From contig CAVYDJ010000004.1 in NCBI GenBank assembly GCA_963767285.1, positions 744,001-808,000 of the forward strand: a DNA stretch of 64,000 nt, in the 5' to 3' direction. The DNA comes from WHSW01 sp963767285. GTDB taxonomy: Bacteria; Actinomycetota; Thermoleophilia; Solirubrobacterales; 70-9. Below, one piece after another: positions 1 through 9,128 of the stretch; the first letter of the stretch is position 1; each line of letters opens with the position of its first letter. The notes under the pieces are model-generated. The model saw only the letters and a list, made by a program, of their open reading frames with translations. It was not told the DNA's origin and ran no database searches. A program made the position numbers and the translations under genes.

Positions 1-1382
1 GCCGGGTCATCCGCGAGGACGGGATCGCGATCGTCTTCGCGGTTCAGATCCTGGCGATCCTGTCGCTGATGGTCGCCGCGGTGCTCGGCTCGGCCGTGTC
101 GCTGACCGGCGCGACCGAGCGTGACTACGCCGGCAAGAACGCGCTCGCCGCGTCGCTCAGCGGGCTCGACGTCGCCCGCTACCGGCTCGAGGAGGTCCAA
201 GCCCGCCAGCAACATGTGCCTGACCACCGTGCCGTCGCGACCGGCACGAGCGGCGCGGCCACCGGCGAGTGCCCGCCGTACGTCGGCGATCTGGGCAACG
301 GGACCACATACCGCTATTACGTCACCCCGGCGCTCGCCGTCGGCGGCACCTGCGCGGGCCAGACGATCACCTCGAGCACGGCGACGAGCCGATGCGTCAC
401 TGCCTACGGGACCTCGGACGGCGTCACCCGCCGCACGCAGGCGCTGATCCGGCGCGACCAGATGTCGGGGACGCTGTTCCCCTTCTCCGGCATCCTCGGC
501 CCAACAAGGTGGAGATCCACCAGCACGACTGATTGGGGCGCCGAGATCGATGGAACGGTCGCGACGAACGGGGAGTTCAAGTTCCACCACTGCGAAACCG
601 TGACGCCCGGGATCACGCACTGGCGGCCGGGACCGGTCGCGACGACCGCCGTGCACGAGGAGATGCGCGGACACGCCCTGACGACGTACGCGCCGCGCAG
701 CACCCCGTGGACGGCCGCCGAGGCGACCAGCTTGTTCACCGGCACGCCCACCGTCAACGACAACGTGACCGTGTTCGGTGCTGCGAGCGGGTTCGAGTAC
801 AAGGCGGACAACCGCGAGCTCAAGGACAAGACCACCGCGACCCTGATCCTCAACGGCCCGAATCCGCGGACCGGATCGGGTGGGGTCTGGGTCTTCAACT
901 TCTGCAAGCTGGAGTTCGACAACGCGACCAACATCAAGCTGCAGAACGGGGCGGTCGCCCGCTTCCTGATCGACAGCAAGGACCGGGCGGGGTCCGGCTG
1001 TACCAGCGACGGGAACTTCAAGCTGAAGCGGGAGAGCGCGATGAACTTCGACACCGGAACCCAGACGCCCGGCGCCCCCGGTCCAGCTCCAGGTCCCGGT
1101 CTACGGCACCACGGGCAAGGTCGACATCGAGAAGGAGGCCATGTTCTCCGGCGGGCTGTATTCGCCGGGCGGGAAGATCGACTTCCATCACAACCTGACC
1201 TTCGTCGGCTCGATCGTCGGCCTGGAGGTGAAGGCGCACCACGGGTTCGACTTCACCGCCGCCGACGTCTCGATCAGCACGAAGGCACGACGGTCGACCA
1301 GCCGTGGGCGCGGACGACGCCGGGCTTCGTCGAGTGCCGGTCGGCGGCCACCACGGCCACCGACCCGGAATCCGGCTGCTGA
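1..1382 (+). pseudogene. PilX-like minor pilin, copy 1 (5' partial, several frameshifts)
   Basis: First of three tandem paralogues; the gene begins before the window. The open frame (codons starting at base 3) opens with the membrane helix EDGIAIVFAVQILAIL and ends TDPESGC, as the two downstream copies do. Compared with them, the frame is lost and regained four times: about 196-235 (the NMCLTT segment lies in another frame), 505-533, 662-687 and 1070-1285 (VQLQVPVYGTTG to TAADVSIS lies in another frame). After correcting these, all ten cysteines shared by copies 2 and 3 are recovered. The residue content therefore looks functional and the indels look recent, or are assembly errors near a contig edge. 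Likely role by family: minor pilin or pilus assembly protein inserted in the cytoplasmic membrane by its N-terminal helix. Confidence 0.7.
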
Positions 1383-1473
1383 GGGCTAGGCCCCAGGGGT
1401 CAGCCCCCTCGACGGTGCGGCCACCCAACAGCCCGGTCGCTCACCAGGCGGGCCTTGGCCGCCGAGCCAAGAG

Positions 1474-2847
1474 GTGATGTCCCACCGTCCACTCGGATTC
1501 GGAAACGAGGAGGGGATCGCGATGATCTTCGCGGTCCAGGTCCTCTCCGTCATGACCCTGATGGTCGCCGCCGTGCTCGGCTCGAGCGTGTCGCTCAGCA
1601 GTACGACCGAGCGCGACGTGTCCTCGAAGGATGCGCTGGCGGCGGCGCTGAGCGGGCTCGACGTCGCCCGCTACCGCCTGGAGCAGGTCAACCCGGCGAA
1701 CGGGATGTGCCTGACCGATGCCGCGGTGGCCACCGGCTCCGGCGGGGCGGCGACCGGCGAGTGCCCGGCCTACATGGGCGACCTCGGCAACGGGACCACG
1801 TTCAGCTATCGGGTGACCCCCGCGGTCACCGGCGGCACCTGCGCCGGGCAGACCCTGACCGCCAGCGCCGACACGAGGCGTTGCGTTACCGCAACCGGGG
1901 CCTCGAACGGCGTCACCCGCAGGGCGCAGACGCTGATGCAGCGGTCACCGGTGTCGGCCGCGCTGTTCCCGTTCAGCGGCATGCTCGGGCTCAGCGCGGT
2001 CTCCGTCAACGAGAGCGGTCACGGCACGATCGTCGGACCGGTCGGCTCGAACGGGGCCTTCAGCCTCAGCAACTGCGAAGGGACGAGCAGCGGGGCGACC
2101 TGGATGCCTGGCCCCAGTGGGACGATGTCGGAGAGCTGCGCCGGCACGCCCACCTCCCAGCCGCCCGCGAGCACTCCCTGGACGCTGACTCCGCTCGACT
2201 CGCTCTTCGCCGGGACCGAGACCGTCAACGACAACGCCGCGGTCTTCGGTGCCGCGAGCGGCTTCGACTACGACACGGTGCGGGAGGTCAAGGACACGAG
2301 CAACGCGACGCTGATCCTCAACGGGCCCAACGAGCGCACCGGCTCCGGCGGCATCTGGACGTTCAACCTCTGCAAGCTCAACTTCACCCACGTGACAATG
2401 ATCAGGCTCCTCAACGGCGCCACCGCCCGATTCATGATCGACTCCAACCAGCGACCCGGGTCGGGCTGTCCGAGCAGCGCCTCGATGAACATGACCGCGG
2501 TCTCGGCGATGAACGTCGATCCGGCCACCGGGTTGCCCGGCAATCCCACCCAGCTGCAGTTCTACTACTACGGCACCGGGACCGCGAACGTCAACAACAA
2601 GTCCGGCTTCTCGGCAACCTTCTACGGGCCCAACGCGACGCTCAAGGCGACCAACGACACGACCTGGATCGGCGCGATCGCCGCCAACAGGATCGAGGCG
2701 ACCAACGGCCTCAACTTCACGTCCGGCGACGTCTCGTCGATCACCGGGGGCGGGAGCACAAATCAGCCCTGGACGCGCACCACGCCCGGCTTCGTCGAGT
2801 GTCAGTCGACGGCGGCCGCGCCCACGGACCCGGAATCGGGGTGCTGA
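1474..2847 (+). CDS. PilX-like minor pilin, copy 2
   Basis: 457 residues. The N-terminus has a short polar leader ending in EE, then GIAMIFAVQVLSVMTLM, a hydrophobic helix like the PilX N-terminal domain that anchors minor pilins and enters the pilus. The rest is a large Thr/Gly/Asn-rich extracellular region with ten cysteines at positions shared by copies 1 and 3 (motifs GMC, GEC, GTC, RRC, SNC, SESC, FNLC, GSGC, FVEC and the terminal ESGC). This suggests up to five disulfides. Start is GTG at 1474 or ATG at 1477; AAGAGG overlaps the start region, so the exact codon is uncertain. It lies 91 bp after copy 1 and 80 bp before copy 3, in one direction with pilD and pilMNO. The canonical pilin Glu5 is absent, as in PilX-type proteins. 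Confidence 0.75.
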   Translation: MMSHRPLGFGNEEGIAMIFAVQVLSVMTLMVAAVLGSSVSLSSTTERDVSSKDALAAALSGLDVARYRLEQVNPANGMCLTDAAVATGSGGAATGECPAYMGDLGNGTTFSYRVTPAVTGGTCAGQTLTASADTRRCVTATGASNGVTRRAQTLMQRSPVSAALFPFSGMLGLSAVSVNESGHGTIVGPVGSNGAFSLSNCEGTSSGATWMPGPSGTMSESCAGTPTSQPPASTPWTLTPLDSLFAGTETVNDNAAVFGAASGFDYDTVREVKDTSNATLILNGPNERTGSGGIWTFNLCKLNFTHVTMIRLLNGATARFMIDSNQRPGSGCPSSASMNMTAVSAMNVDPATGLPGNPTQLQFYYYGTGTANVNNKSGFSATFYGPNATLKATNDTTWIGAIAANRIEATNGLNFTSGDVSSITGGGSTNQPWTRTTPGFVECQSTAAAPTDPESGC

Positions 2848-2927
2848 GGGGCCGCAGGCGTGGGGGATCGTCCATTCGGCCAGGCAGCCCCCGCCCTTTA
2901 ACCCTGGTCGCGGGCGTGCGCCGATGA

Positions 2928-4364
2928 ATGGGGGACATGTCGTGCCAGCGATCGCCCACGTCTTTCGGGGGTTCGCAAGATGCCCCCTTGGCCTTGCTCG
3001 TGCGTTTGCATGCCCGATTTGCACGCGAGGACGGGATCGCGATCGTCTTCGCCGTTCAGATCATGGCGATCATGACCCTGATGGTCGCCGCGGTGCTCGG
3101 CTCGGCCTTGTCGCTGAGCAGCACGACAGAGCGCGACGTCTCGTCCAAGGATGCGCTCGCGGCGGCCCTGAGCGGGCTCGACGTTGCCCGCTACCGGCTC
3201 GATCAGCTCGAGCCCGCCGCCAACATGTGCATCACCAACCAGGTCGTGGCAACGGGCACCGGTGGCGCCGCGACGGGCGAGTGCCCGGCCTTCGCCGGCG
3301 ACCTCGGCAACGGCACCGGCTACGGCTACTACGTCACGCCCGAGCTGGTCGGCGGGGCGACCTGTGGCGGCCAGACCGTCACGGCGAGCGCGACACACAA
3401 GCGGTGTGTCACCTCCTACGGAACCGCTAACGGGGTCACGCGGCGAACGCAGACCCTCGTCGCGGCAGACCCGGCGACGGCCGCGCTGTTTCCGCTCAGC
3501 GGAGTGGTCGGACTCGACTACGTCTCGATCAACCAGAACAACCACGGCAACGTCGTCTCCGCGGTGGCATCGAACGGCGAGTTCGACCTCAAGCACTGCA
3601 GCGGCACCAGCGGCACGGTGACCTGGAACCCGGGCCCGACCGCGACGATGTCGGAGGACTGCTCCGGAACGCCGACCTCGGCGCCGCCTCGCACCACCCC
3701 CTGGACCCTGGCGCCCATCGACTCGCTGATCAGCGGCACGGAGACCGTCAACGACAACGCGACGGTGTTCGGCGCTGCGAGCGGCTGGGGCTACGACGCC
3801 GCCAAGCGCGAGCTCAAGGACACGAACAACGCAACCCTGATCATCAACGGTTCGAACCCCCGCACCGGATCCGGCGGGGTCTGGACGTTCAACTTCTGTT
3901 CCCTGAAGCTCACCCACGTGACGTCGATCAAGCTCCAGGGCGGGGCGATCGCGCGGTTCTTCGTCGACTCCAACGAGCGCGCCGGCTCCGGATGCGGATC
4001 GGGCAAGTTCGACATCACCAACGTCTCGGGGATGAACTACGACCCGGTCACCGGAGTCGCGGGGGATCCGCAGGCGCTCCAGTTCCTGGTCCACGGCAGC
4101 GGGAACATCAACATCAACAACAAGTCCGGCTTCTCGGCGGCGCTGTACGCGCCCGACGCGCACGTCAAGATCACCAACCAGACCCGTTGGCACGGCGCGG
4201 TCGCGGCGAGGTCGGTCAACGCGACCAACGGCTTCGACTTCACCTCCGGCGACGTGTCGGGAGTGCAGGCGCCGTCCGACAGCGGGTCCAGCTATGCGCG
4301 CGCCGGGTTCGTCGAGTGCCGTTCCCAGCCGACCACCTCCACGGATCCCGAATCCGGTTGCTGA
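2928..4364 (+). CDS. PilX-like minor pilin, copy 3
   Basis: 478 residues, intact. It has a longer leader than copy 2 (about 35 residues, including a second run of hydrophobic residues) before REDGIAIVFAVQIMAIM, the PilX-type membrane helix. The ectodomain matches copy 2 along its length, with the same ten cysteines and the same end, TDPESGC. The motif ETVNDNATVFGAASG is shared almost word for word by all three copies. The ATG at 2928 is the longest start; a later start nearer the helix cannot be excluded because no clear Shine-Dalgarno sequence is seen. Expected role: minor pilin of the type IV pilus encoded downstream, processed by PilD or retained as an unprocessed initiator. Confidence 0.75.
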   Translation: MGDMSCQRSPTSFGGSQDAPLALLVRLHARFAREDGIAIVFAVQIMAIMTLMVAAVLGSALSLSSTTERDVSSKDALAAALSGLDVARYRLDQLEPAANMCITNQVVATGTGGAATGECPAFAGDLGNGTGYGYYVTPELVGGATCGGQTVTASATHKRCVTSYGTANGVTRRTQTLVAADPATAALFPLSGVVGLDYVSINQNNHGNVVSAVASNGEFDLKHCSGTSGTVTWNPGPTATMSEDCSGTPTSAPPRTTPWTLAPIDSLISGTETVNDNATVFGAASGWGYDAAKRELKDTNNATLIINGSNPRTGSGGVWTFNFCSLKLTHVTSIKLQGGAIARFFVDSNERAGSGCGSGKFDITNVSGMNYDPVTGVAGDPQALQFLVHGSGNININNKSGFSAALYAPDAHVKITNQTRWHGAVAARSVNATNGFDFTSGDVSGVQAPSDSGSSYARAGFVECRSQPTTSTDPESGC

Positions 4365-4413
4365 CGGCCATGCGCTTCAAGCGCGGCGCCCGCCCTGCCG
4401 AAAAGAAGTTGTG

Positions 4414-6297
4414 ATGCGCCTCTCAGGAGCGACACGCACGCACGCACGCCTGGCTCGCCATGGGCTCGCCGCCGTGCTCGCCTGCGGGGCGTTTGCCGGC
4501 GCGCTCGCCGCCCCGGCCTCGGCGGAGACCAACCCGCCGACACTGACGACCCTGACCCTCGCGCCCGACACGGTCAACACCTCGACCAGCGCGCGCACGG
4601 TGACGATCGACATCACGGCCACGGACGACTTCTCCGGGATCCACGTCGTCCGGGCCGGGCTCAAGGGCCCGACCGGCGTGCAGTTCGACACTTCCTTCTT
4701 CGGCGAGCCCAGCACGGGCACGCCGACCAACGGCACCTGGCGGCTGGACGTGACCCTGCCGCAGTACTCGCCTCAGGGCACGTATGAGCTGACCGTCGAG
4801 CTGGTCGACGGCGACGGCAACACGCTGACCCTGACCCCGGCGGACCTGACCGCCCTGGGCGTACCGAGCTTGGTCGTTCAGGAGGCCGCCGGCGACGTCA
4901 ACCCGCCGGCGCTGAACGGCCTGTCGCTGGCGCCGGTGAGCGTCGACACGTCCAACGGCGATAAGGAGGTCGAGCTGACCGTCGCGGGTCTCGACGATCT
5001 CTCCGGCATCGAGCTGATCGGCGCCAAGCTGACCGGCCCCGGCGCGACCGTGATCGCGGGCGGCTCCAGCGGCAGCCCCGACAGCGGCACGCCGACCAAC
5101 GGCAGCTGGACGGTGCCCATCTCGATGCCTCAGGGCTCCCCGGCCGGGACCTACATGCTTTCGATCGAGCTGACCGACTCGGTCGGCCACGTGACCGCCG
5201 TCTCGAGCTCCGAGCTCGCCGGCCTCGGGTTTCCCAACAGCGTCGAGAACATGGACGTGAGCGGCCCGAGCCTGTCGATCCAGAGCGGGCCGAACGGGCC
5301 AACGAACGTTGCCGCCCCGACCTTCACCTTCACCTCCGAGGCGGGCTCGGCGCTGCAGTGCTCGATCGACCAGGAGGGGCCCGGGTTCGCTCCGTGCTCC
5401 ACCGGGTCGAGCCACACCGCCGGGGCGCCGCTCGCCGACGGCGATTGGACCTTCCGCGTGCGGGCCACTGACGCGGCGACGAACGTCACGACCGCCACCC
5501 GGTCGTTCACCGTCGACACGGCGACGCCGGAGACGCAGATCGATTCCGGACCCGACGGCCTGATCACGACCGCGATCGCCGACTTCGCCTTCGCCTCCGA
5601 GCCCGGCGCGGGCTTCGAGTGCCGCCTCGACGGTGGGGCGTTCGGGACGTGCGGCTCGCCGCAGTCCTACTCGAGCCTCGCCGACGGCGACCATTCGTTC
5701 GACGTCAGGGCCGTGGACCCCGCCGGCAACGTTGATCCCTCGCCCGCGAGCCGGGCGTTCAGCGTTCAGGCCGCGGCGCCGACGGTGACGATCACCTCCG
5801 GCCCGGAGGGGATCACCACCAACCCGACCCCGGCGTTCGGCTTCCTCGCATACGGCGGCTCGACGGTTGAGTGCTCCTTCGACCAGGGAAGCCCGGCCTT
5901 CGGCCCGTGCACGACCCATTCGAGTGCCACGCCCGCAGCGCCCCTCACCGAAGGAAACTGGACGTTCCGCGTACGGGCGACCGGCGCGGGGGGCCGCAGC
6001 ACGACCGCGACCCGCTCGTTCACGCTCGATTTCGAGGCGCCGAACACGGTGATCGAGAGCGGGCCGGCGGCGAAGACCTTCCAGAAGAAGGCCACTTTCA
6101 CCTTCAGCGCCGAAGGCGCCGCGGCGTTCGAATGCAAGTTCGACAAGATCCGCTGGCACGCCTGCGGGTCGCCGGCCAAGTACAAGAAGCTGAAAAAGGG
6201 CCCGCACAAGTTCAAGGTCCGGGCGATCGACGAGTCGGGCCACGTCGAGGAGACGCCGGCCAAGGTCAAGTTCAAGGTCGTCCTCCTCTCCCTCTAG
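4414..6297 (+). CDS. Secreted Ig-like repeat protein
   Basis: 627 residues from ATG 4414 (GTG at 4411 also possible). The N-terminus is a Sec signal peptide with a basic start, a hydrophobic core and likely cleavage after APASA (residue 37). Two ~120-residue repeats follow; each starts NPP, has a DD-SGI segment and the shared GTPTNG-W motif. Then come about four ~90-residue Ig/Big-like domains with paired cysteines (FECRLDGGAFGTCGSPQSY and similar). The end is Lys-rich and hydrophobic (VKFKVVLLSL) with no sortase motif. No catalytic site is seen. Its position between the minor pilins and pilD suggests a surface or pilus-associated adhesin, but that is inference from neighbours only. Confidence 0.65.
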   Translation: MRLSGATRTHARLARHGLAAVLACGAFAGALAAPASAETNPPTLTTLTLAPDTVNTSTSARTVTIDITATDDFSGIHVVRAGLKGPTGVQFDTSFFGEPSTGTPTNGTWRLDVTLPQYSPQGTYELTVELVDGDGNTLTLTPADLTALGVPSLVVQEAAGDVNPPALNGLSLAPVSVDTSNGDKEVELTVAGLDDLSGIELIGAKLTGPGATVIAGGSSGSPDSGTPTNGSWTVPISMPQGSPAGTYMLSIELTDSVGHVTAVSSSELAGLGFPNSVENMDVSGPSLSIQSGPNGPTNVAAPTFTFTSEAGSALQCSIDQEGPGFAPCSTGSSHTAGAPLADGDWTFRVRATDAATNVTTATRSFTVDTATPETQIDSGPDGLITTAIADFAFASEPGAGFECRLDGGAFGTCGSPQSYSSLADGDHSFDVRAVDPAGNVDPSPASRAFSVQAAAPTVTITSGPEGITTNPTPAFGFLAYGGSTVECSFDQGSPAFGPCTTHSSATPAAPLTEGNWTFRVRATGAGGRSTTATRSFTLDFEAPNTVIESGPAAKTFQKKATFTFSAEGAAAFECKFDKIRWHACGSPAKYKKLKKGPHKFKVRAIDESGHVEETPAKVKFKVVLLSL

Positions 6298-6333
6298 GCC
6301 CGCGACCGCCGCGGCCCCTGGGATCATCGTGCG

Positions 6334-7098
6334 ATGAGCGACGCCGTCCTCGCAGCAGGCCTGTTCGTGCTCGGTGCCGTGATCGGCAGCTTCGTGACCG
6401 TGGTCGCCCACCGCGTGCCGCGCAAGGAGGGCTTCGTCACAGGACGCTCGCGCTGCCCGGGGTGCGGTGAGGAGATCCGCGCCCGCGACAACGTGCCGCT
6501 GATCTCGTGGCTACTGCTCCGCGGCCGCTGCCGCTCCTGCGGCGAGCCGATCTCGAAGACCTACCCGCTCACCGAGCTCGGCCTCGGGCTGCTGTACCTC
6601 GGGACCTATCTGGCGCTCGGCGACGACGACGCCGGCGAGTTGGTCCTCGGGCTCGTCTTCTGCACCGTGCTGGCCGCGATCACGCTGACCGATCTGGAGC
6701 TGCGGCTGATCCCGAACGCGATCGTCCTCGCCGGCTCGATCGCGGCCGTCGCGATCGTCGCGGTGACCGATTCCGGCGACCTGCCCGAGCACGCCCTGGC
6801 GGCGGCGATCGCCGGGGGGATCATGTTCCTGATCGTGCTCGCGTACCCACGGGGCATGGGGATGGGCGACGCGAAGCTGGTCGCGATGATGGGCCTTTAC
6901 CTGGGCCGCGAGGTCGCTCCCGCGGTCCTGATCGGCTTTTTGGTCGGCGCGATGGTCGGTCTGGCGCTCATCGCCCGCCACGGCGCCGAGGCGCGCAAGC
7001 AGGCGGTTCCGTTCGGGCCGTTTCTCGCTCTCGGCGGCGTAATCGGCCTCTGGTTCGGCGACTCGATCGTCGACTGGTACACGGACAGCTTCTTTTAG
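6334..7098 (+). CDS. pilD: Prepilin peptidase (A24 family)
   Basis: 254 residues, polytopic membrane protein. It cleaves the leader of type IV prepilins at the cytoplasmic face of the membrane. The N-terminal cytoplasmic domain has two CxxC pairs (Cys41/Cys44 in CPGCGEEI, Cys66/Cys69 in CRSCGEPI), as in the zinc-binding bifunctional enzymes that also N-methylate. The two catalytic aspartates of the family are visible: Asp120 in LTDLELRLIP and Asp179 in GMGMGDAKL. The Ig-repeat gene ends 36 bp before it. It is probably co-expressed with the pilus genes on both sides and serves the PilX-like proteins upstream. Confidence 0.93.
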   Translation: MSDAVLAAGLFVLGAVIGSFVTVVAHRVPRKEGFVTGRSRCPGCGEEIRARDNVPLISWLLLRGRCRSCGEPISKTYPLTELGLGLLYLGTYLALGDDDAGELVLGLVFCTVLAAITLTDLELRLIPNAIVLAGSIAAVAIVAVTDSGDLPEHALAAAIAGGIMFLIVLAYPRGMGMGDAKLVAMMGLYLGREVAPAVLIGFLVGAMVGLALIARHGAEARKQAVPFGPFLALGGVIGLWFGDSIVDWYTDSFF

Positions 7099-7117
7099 GC
7101 GGGCCTGCGACCGCCGG

Positions 7118-7136
7118 TAGGCACGGATCGTGCCTA
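7118..7136. promoter_or_regulatory. 19-bp palindrome upstream of pilM
   Basis: TAGGCACG, GAT, CGTGCCTA: perfect 8-bp arms around a 3-base centre, in the 99-bp gap between pilD and pilM. No T-run follows, so an intrinsic terminator is unlikely. The size and symmetry suit a dimeric regulator operator about 60 bp before the pilM start, but no regulator is identified. The left arm contains TAGGCA, close to the -10 type seen elsewhere in the window. Confidence 0.4.
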
Positions 7137-7197
7137 GCGGGCTCAAGCATTCGTCCAGGTGTGCCGATTGTGAAGTGGGGCCGGGAGACCTCCTTTC

Positions 7198-8316
7198 ATG
7201 CGCATTTCCAACTCGAAGAAGAACCGGCCGACGCTTGTCGGCGTCGACATCAACGCGAGCAGCATCGCGGCCGTCGAGCTGCGCGCCAACGGCACGGTCG
7301 AGGTCGTCGGTCACGGAGTCGCCCCGCTCGCGCCCGACATCGTCAGCGAGGGCGAGGTCGCCCATCCCGAGGCGCTGGGAGACGCCCTCAAGGAACTCTT
7401 CTCCGACCGCAGGCTTTCGGGCTCGGTCCGGCTCGGGATCGCCAACCAGCGGGTGGCGGTGCGAACCCTCTACCTGCCGCCGATCCCCGACCCCCAGGAG
7501 CTGGCCGCGGCGATTCGCTTTCAGGCCCAGGAGCACATCCCGATGCCGATCGACCAGGTGGTCCTCGACTGGGAGGTCGTGGGCCACGTCGCCGGAGAGA
7601 ACGGCGACCGTCAGATCGAGGTTGTGGTCGTTGCGGCGCGTCGCGAGATGATCCAAACGATGGTCGAGGCGATGCGCTTCGCCGGTCTCCGCCCCGATGG
7701 GATCGACCTCTCCGCCTTTGGGATGATCCGGGCCCTCGCGCCCCGCGACGATGGCGCGACCCCGCCGCCGTTCGCGAACGGCGGCGAGCCGGGCGCCGGA
7801 GACGGCGAGGGCGCCCCGCCGCCCACGGCCACCCTCTACTGCAGCCTCGACGACGTCACCAATCTCGCCGTCGGCCAGGGCTCGGTCTGCACGTTCACCC
7901 GCGTCTCGCCGTTCGGGCTCGAGGGCATCGCCCAGAAGCTCGCCGAGCGCAGCCACCTGACCCTCGAGCACGCTCGCATGTGGCTGGCGCACGTCGGCCT
8001 GGAGCAACCGGTCGAGAGCCTCGAGGGTGACCCTGAGATCCTCAGCTCGGCCCGCGAGGTCCTGGAGGCCGCGGTCGCCAAGCTCGTCGACGAGCTGCGC
8101 ATGTCACTCAGCTACTACGGCTCGCAGGAGCACTCCCACGAGGTCGTCAACGTCGTCGTCTGCGGCCCGGGCTCCGCGATCCCCGGCCTCGCCGCGGCGA
8201 TGCAGGCGGACGTCGGCTATCCATTTGAGATCGCGCGTCCGGCCGCGCTAGGGAACCTCGACGACGCCACCGCCGCCCGTCTGACCCTGTCCTACGGCCT
8301 TGCCCTGGACGAGTAG
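7198..8316 (+). CDS. pilM: Type IV pilus assembly ATPase-like protein PilM
   Basis: 372 residues. Actin-like cytoplasmic protein that binds the N-terminal tail of PilN and links the inner-membrane alignment complex to the motor. The phosphate-1 type loop is seen at the start (LVGVDINASSIAAVEL). VRLGIANQRVAVRTLYLP and the RFQAQEHIPMPIDQVVLDW segment are typical of PilM. A Gly/Pro-rich insert, about residues 180-210, interrupts the otherwise standard fold. The ATG at 7198 is preceded by GGGAGA. The stop is 2 bp from the pilN start, so pilM-N-O form one translation-coupled unit. Confidence 0.88.
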   Translation: MRISNSKKNRPTLVGVDINASSIAAVELRANGTVEVVGHGVAPLAPDIVSEGEVAHPEALGDALKELFSDRRLSGSVRLGIANQRVAVRTLYLPPIPDPQELAAAIRFQAQEHIPMPIDQVVLDWEVVGHVAGENGDRQIEVVVVAARREMIQTMVEAMRFAGLRPDGIDLSAFGMIRALAPRDDGATPPPFANGGEPGAGDGEGAPPPTATLYCSLDDVTNLAVGQGSVCTFTRVSPFGLEGIAQKLAERSHLTLEHARMWLAHVGLEQPVESLEGDPEILSSAREVLEAAVAKLVDELRMSLSYYGSQEHSHEVVNVVVCGPGSAIPGLAAAMQADVGYPFEIARPAALGNLDDATAARLTLSYGLALDE

Positions 8317-8318
8317 CG

Positions 8319-9128
8319 ATGCGCCCCGTCAACCTGATTCCACTCGAGGAGCGCCGCGGCGAGGCGGCCCCGCTGCGGACCGGCCCGACCGCCTACGTGC
8401 TCCTCGGCGTGCTCGGGATCGCGCTCCTGACGATCACGATGCTGGTGATGACCGGCAACGGGGTCAAGGAGCGCGAGGCGGAGCTCGCCGCGCTCGAGGC
8501 CCGCGAGCAGGCCGCCAGCGCGGCCGCCGCTTCACTCGGGCCCTACACGCAGTTTGCCGGGCTGGCCGACGCTCGCAGCGCGACCGTGACGAGCCTCGCC
8601 AACAGCCGCTTCGACTGGGAGCGCGTGCTTCGCGAGCTCTCGCTGATCATTCCCGACGACGTCTGGCTGACCCAGATCACCGCCGGCGCCGCGAGCGGCG
8701 ACTCGGGGGGGTCCAGCAGCTCGCTGGCCTCATCTGCGACCGGGCCGATACTTCAGTTCACCGGCTGCGCCGCAGGCCAGAAGGCAGTCGCCGCCTTTGC
8801 CGCCGCCCTCCACGACATCGACGGTGTCACCAGGGTCGGTATCAACTCGTCGCAGCTCGGTACGGGCGGGGCGGCGGACGCGAGTGGCGGTGAGAGTGGG
8901 GCCTCCGGGGGGTGCCAAACCGAAACGGTTTCGTCGTTCGAGGCGGTTGCCGCGTTTGATGGCGTGGCCACGGACGCCGTGGCGACCGCGCCGGAGACCG
9001 GCACTCCGGCGACCGACCCGGAGACCGCCGGCGCGGTTGCCGAGCAGCAGCAGGCCAAGGACTCGGCGGCCGAGCAGGTCGAGAAGGGTCGCAGGGCCGC
9101 CAACCTGGCCCCCGGGGTGGACCAGTGA
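8319..9128 (+). CDS. pilN: Type IV pilus assembly protein PilN
   Basis: 269 residues, bitopic inner-membrane protein that pairs with PilO and contacts PilM. The short cytoplasmic tail starts MRPVNLIPLEERR, which matches the conserved PilN motif (NLIP-xxR) docked by PilM. A single membrane helix follows, about residues 27-47, then a coiled-coil stretch rich in Ala/Glu and a ferredoxin-like periplasmic domain (WERVLRELSLIIPDDVWLTQ). The last 60 residues are low-complexity Ala/Thr/Glu. Its TGA overlaps the GTG of pilO (GTGA). Confidence 0.87.
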   Translation: MRPVNLIPLEERRGEAAPLRTGPTAYVLLGVLGIALLTITMLVMTGNGVKEREAELAALEAREQAASAAAASLGPYTQFAGLADARSATVTSLANSRFDWERVLRELSLIIPDDVWLTQITAGAASGDSGGSSSSLASSATGPILQFTGCAAGQKAVAAFAAALHDIDGVTRVGINSSQLGTGGAADASGGESGASGGCQTETVSSFEAVAAFDGVATDAVATAPETGTPATDPETAGAVAEQQQAKDSAAEQVEKGRRAANLAPGVDQ

